Assembly: GCA_964464825.1 (NCBI GenBank)
Contig: CAYXKL010000077.1
Span: 1 to 12,946, forward strand
DNA length: 12,946 bases
Direction of reading: 5' to 3'
From: DYJK01 sp964464825
GTDB lineage: Bacteria; Bacteroidota; Ignavibacteria; Ignavibacteriales; Melioribacteraceae
Numbering within the stretch: the first letter of the stretch is position 1; each line of letters starts with the position of its first letter. A program made the translations under genes and the position numbers. The notes beneath the pieces are model-generated. The model had not been told where the DNA came from. It did no database searches and saw only the letters and a program-made list of their open reading frames with translations. Below, piece by piece: positions 12,655-12,946 of the stretch.

Positions 12655-12946
12655 ATGAAAAAATTTTTTACACTCATACTTCTTTTTAATTCTTTTGCAT
12701 TTGGGCAGTTAAAATTCGGAGAAGCAAAAGGTCTTTTCATGGCAGTTGGTGTTGGCCCAAGATTTCCAATAGGTGAATTTGCCGATAACCAGAATATTGG
12801 TATTGGCGCAAATGTTGTTTTTTCATATACCGATAACGAGGTACTTCCACTATTTTTTTACGCAAGTATTGGATACGAACATTACCCCGGCAGACAAGAT
12901 TTATATAAGCGGTCGGATTATGCATCATTCTCAAGTAACGTTATAG
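12655..12946 (+). CDS. Secreted beta-strand-rich protein, putative outer-membrane protein (5' part only)
   Basis: An open frame starts with ATG 4 nt after the preceding stop and runs off the window edge after 97 codons. It opens with a signal peptide (MKKFFTLILLFNSFAFGQ, cut near FG/Q). Alternating strands follow, such as GLFMAVGVGPRFPIGEF, GIGANVVFSY and LFFYASIGYEHY, resembling the first strands of an outer-membrane barrel domain. The family cannot be named from the visible part. Tight spacing suggests an operon with the DUF2231-like gene. Confidence 0.75.
   Translation, partial: MKKFFTLILLFNSFAFGQLKFGEAKGLFMAVGVGPRFPIGEFADNQNIGIGANVVFSYTDNEVLPLFFYASIGYEHYPGRQDLYKRSDYASFSSNVI

Noticed and set aside
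12737..12934. Open frame of 65 codons on the minus strand near the right edge
   Set aside because: It is antisense to the signal-peptide-bearing partial gene starting at 12655, which has better support.

Overview
The window is AT-rich bacterial chromosome from the Bacteroidota/Chlorobiota/Ignavibacteriota (FCB) branch. I favour an Ignavibacteriota-like organism, as an inference. Four things point there. Promoter-like sequences follow the FCB pattern TTTG...TAnnTTTG ahead of cmk and truA. Secreted proteins of DUF5683 type and the FVDxxGDGxND type are present. A kinase/sigma-54-activator pair of the kind common in that group is encoded. Shine-Dalgarno use is mixed, strong at some genes and absent at others. 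No tRNA, rRNA, CRISPR array, transposase or phage gene was seen.

Left part (about 1-5073, minus strand): four genes read leftward. In transcription order they are a small secreted protein with calcium-loop-like DxDxDG repeats, a signal-peptide-bearing putative outer-membrane beta-barrel, a membrane histidine kinase, and an NtrC-family sigma-54 response regulator. Kinase and regulator are tightly coupled: the regulator's ribosome binding site overlaps the kinase stop codon. The two envelope proteins directly upstream make this the best candidate for an undescribed system, perhaps an envelope-state sensing module. The functional link is inferred from order and orientation only.

Centre (5074-8081, plus strand): a divergent spacer with a small GC-rich palindrome and a close-match promoter leads into cmk (cytidylate kinase), which looks leaderless or nearly so. 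rpsA (ribosomal protein S1, six S1 domains) follows, ending at a clear hairpin-plus-T-tract terminator. cmk-rpsA is a conserved housekeeping pair.

Right part (8181-12946, plus strand): mtaB (tRNA ms2t6A37 methylthiotransferase) is followed by a DUF5683-like membrane protein gene carrying an in-coding tandem repeat of 14 nt, a unit that is not a multiple of three. A hairpin then separates it from truA, which appears to start at TTG, and an immediately adjacent FabG-like short-chain reductase. A 245-nt spacer holds remnants of two short repeat families. A DUF2231-like four-helix membrane protein follows, then the 5' part of another secreted beta-strand-rich protein cut by the window edge.

Overall this is mainly housekeeping translation and tRNA-modification DNA with an envelope/signalling cluster attached. 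I found no defence or mobile system.
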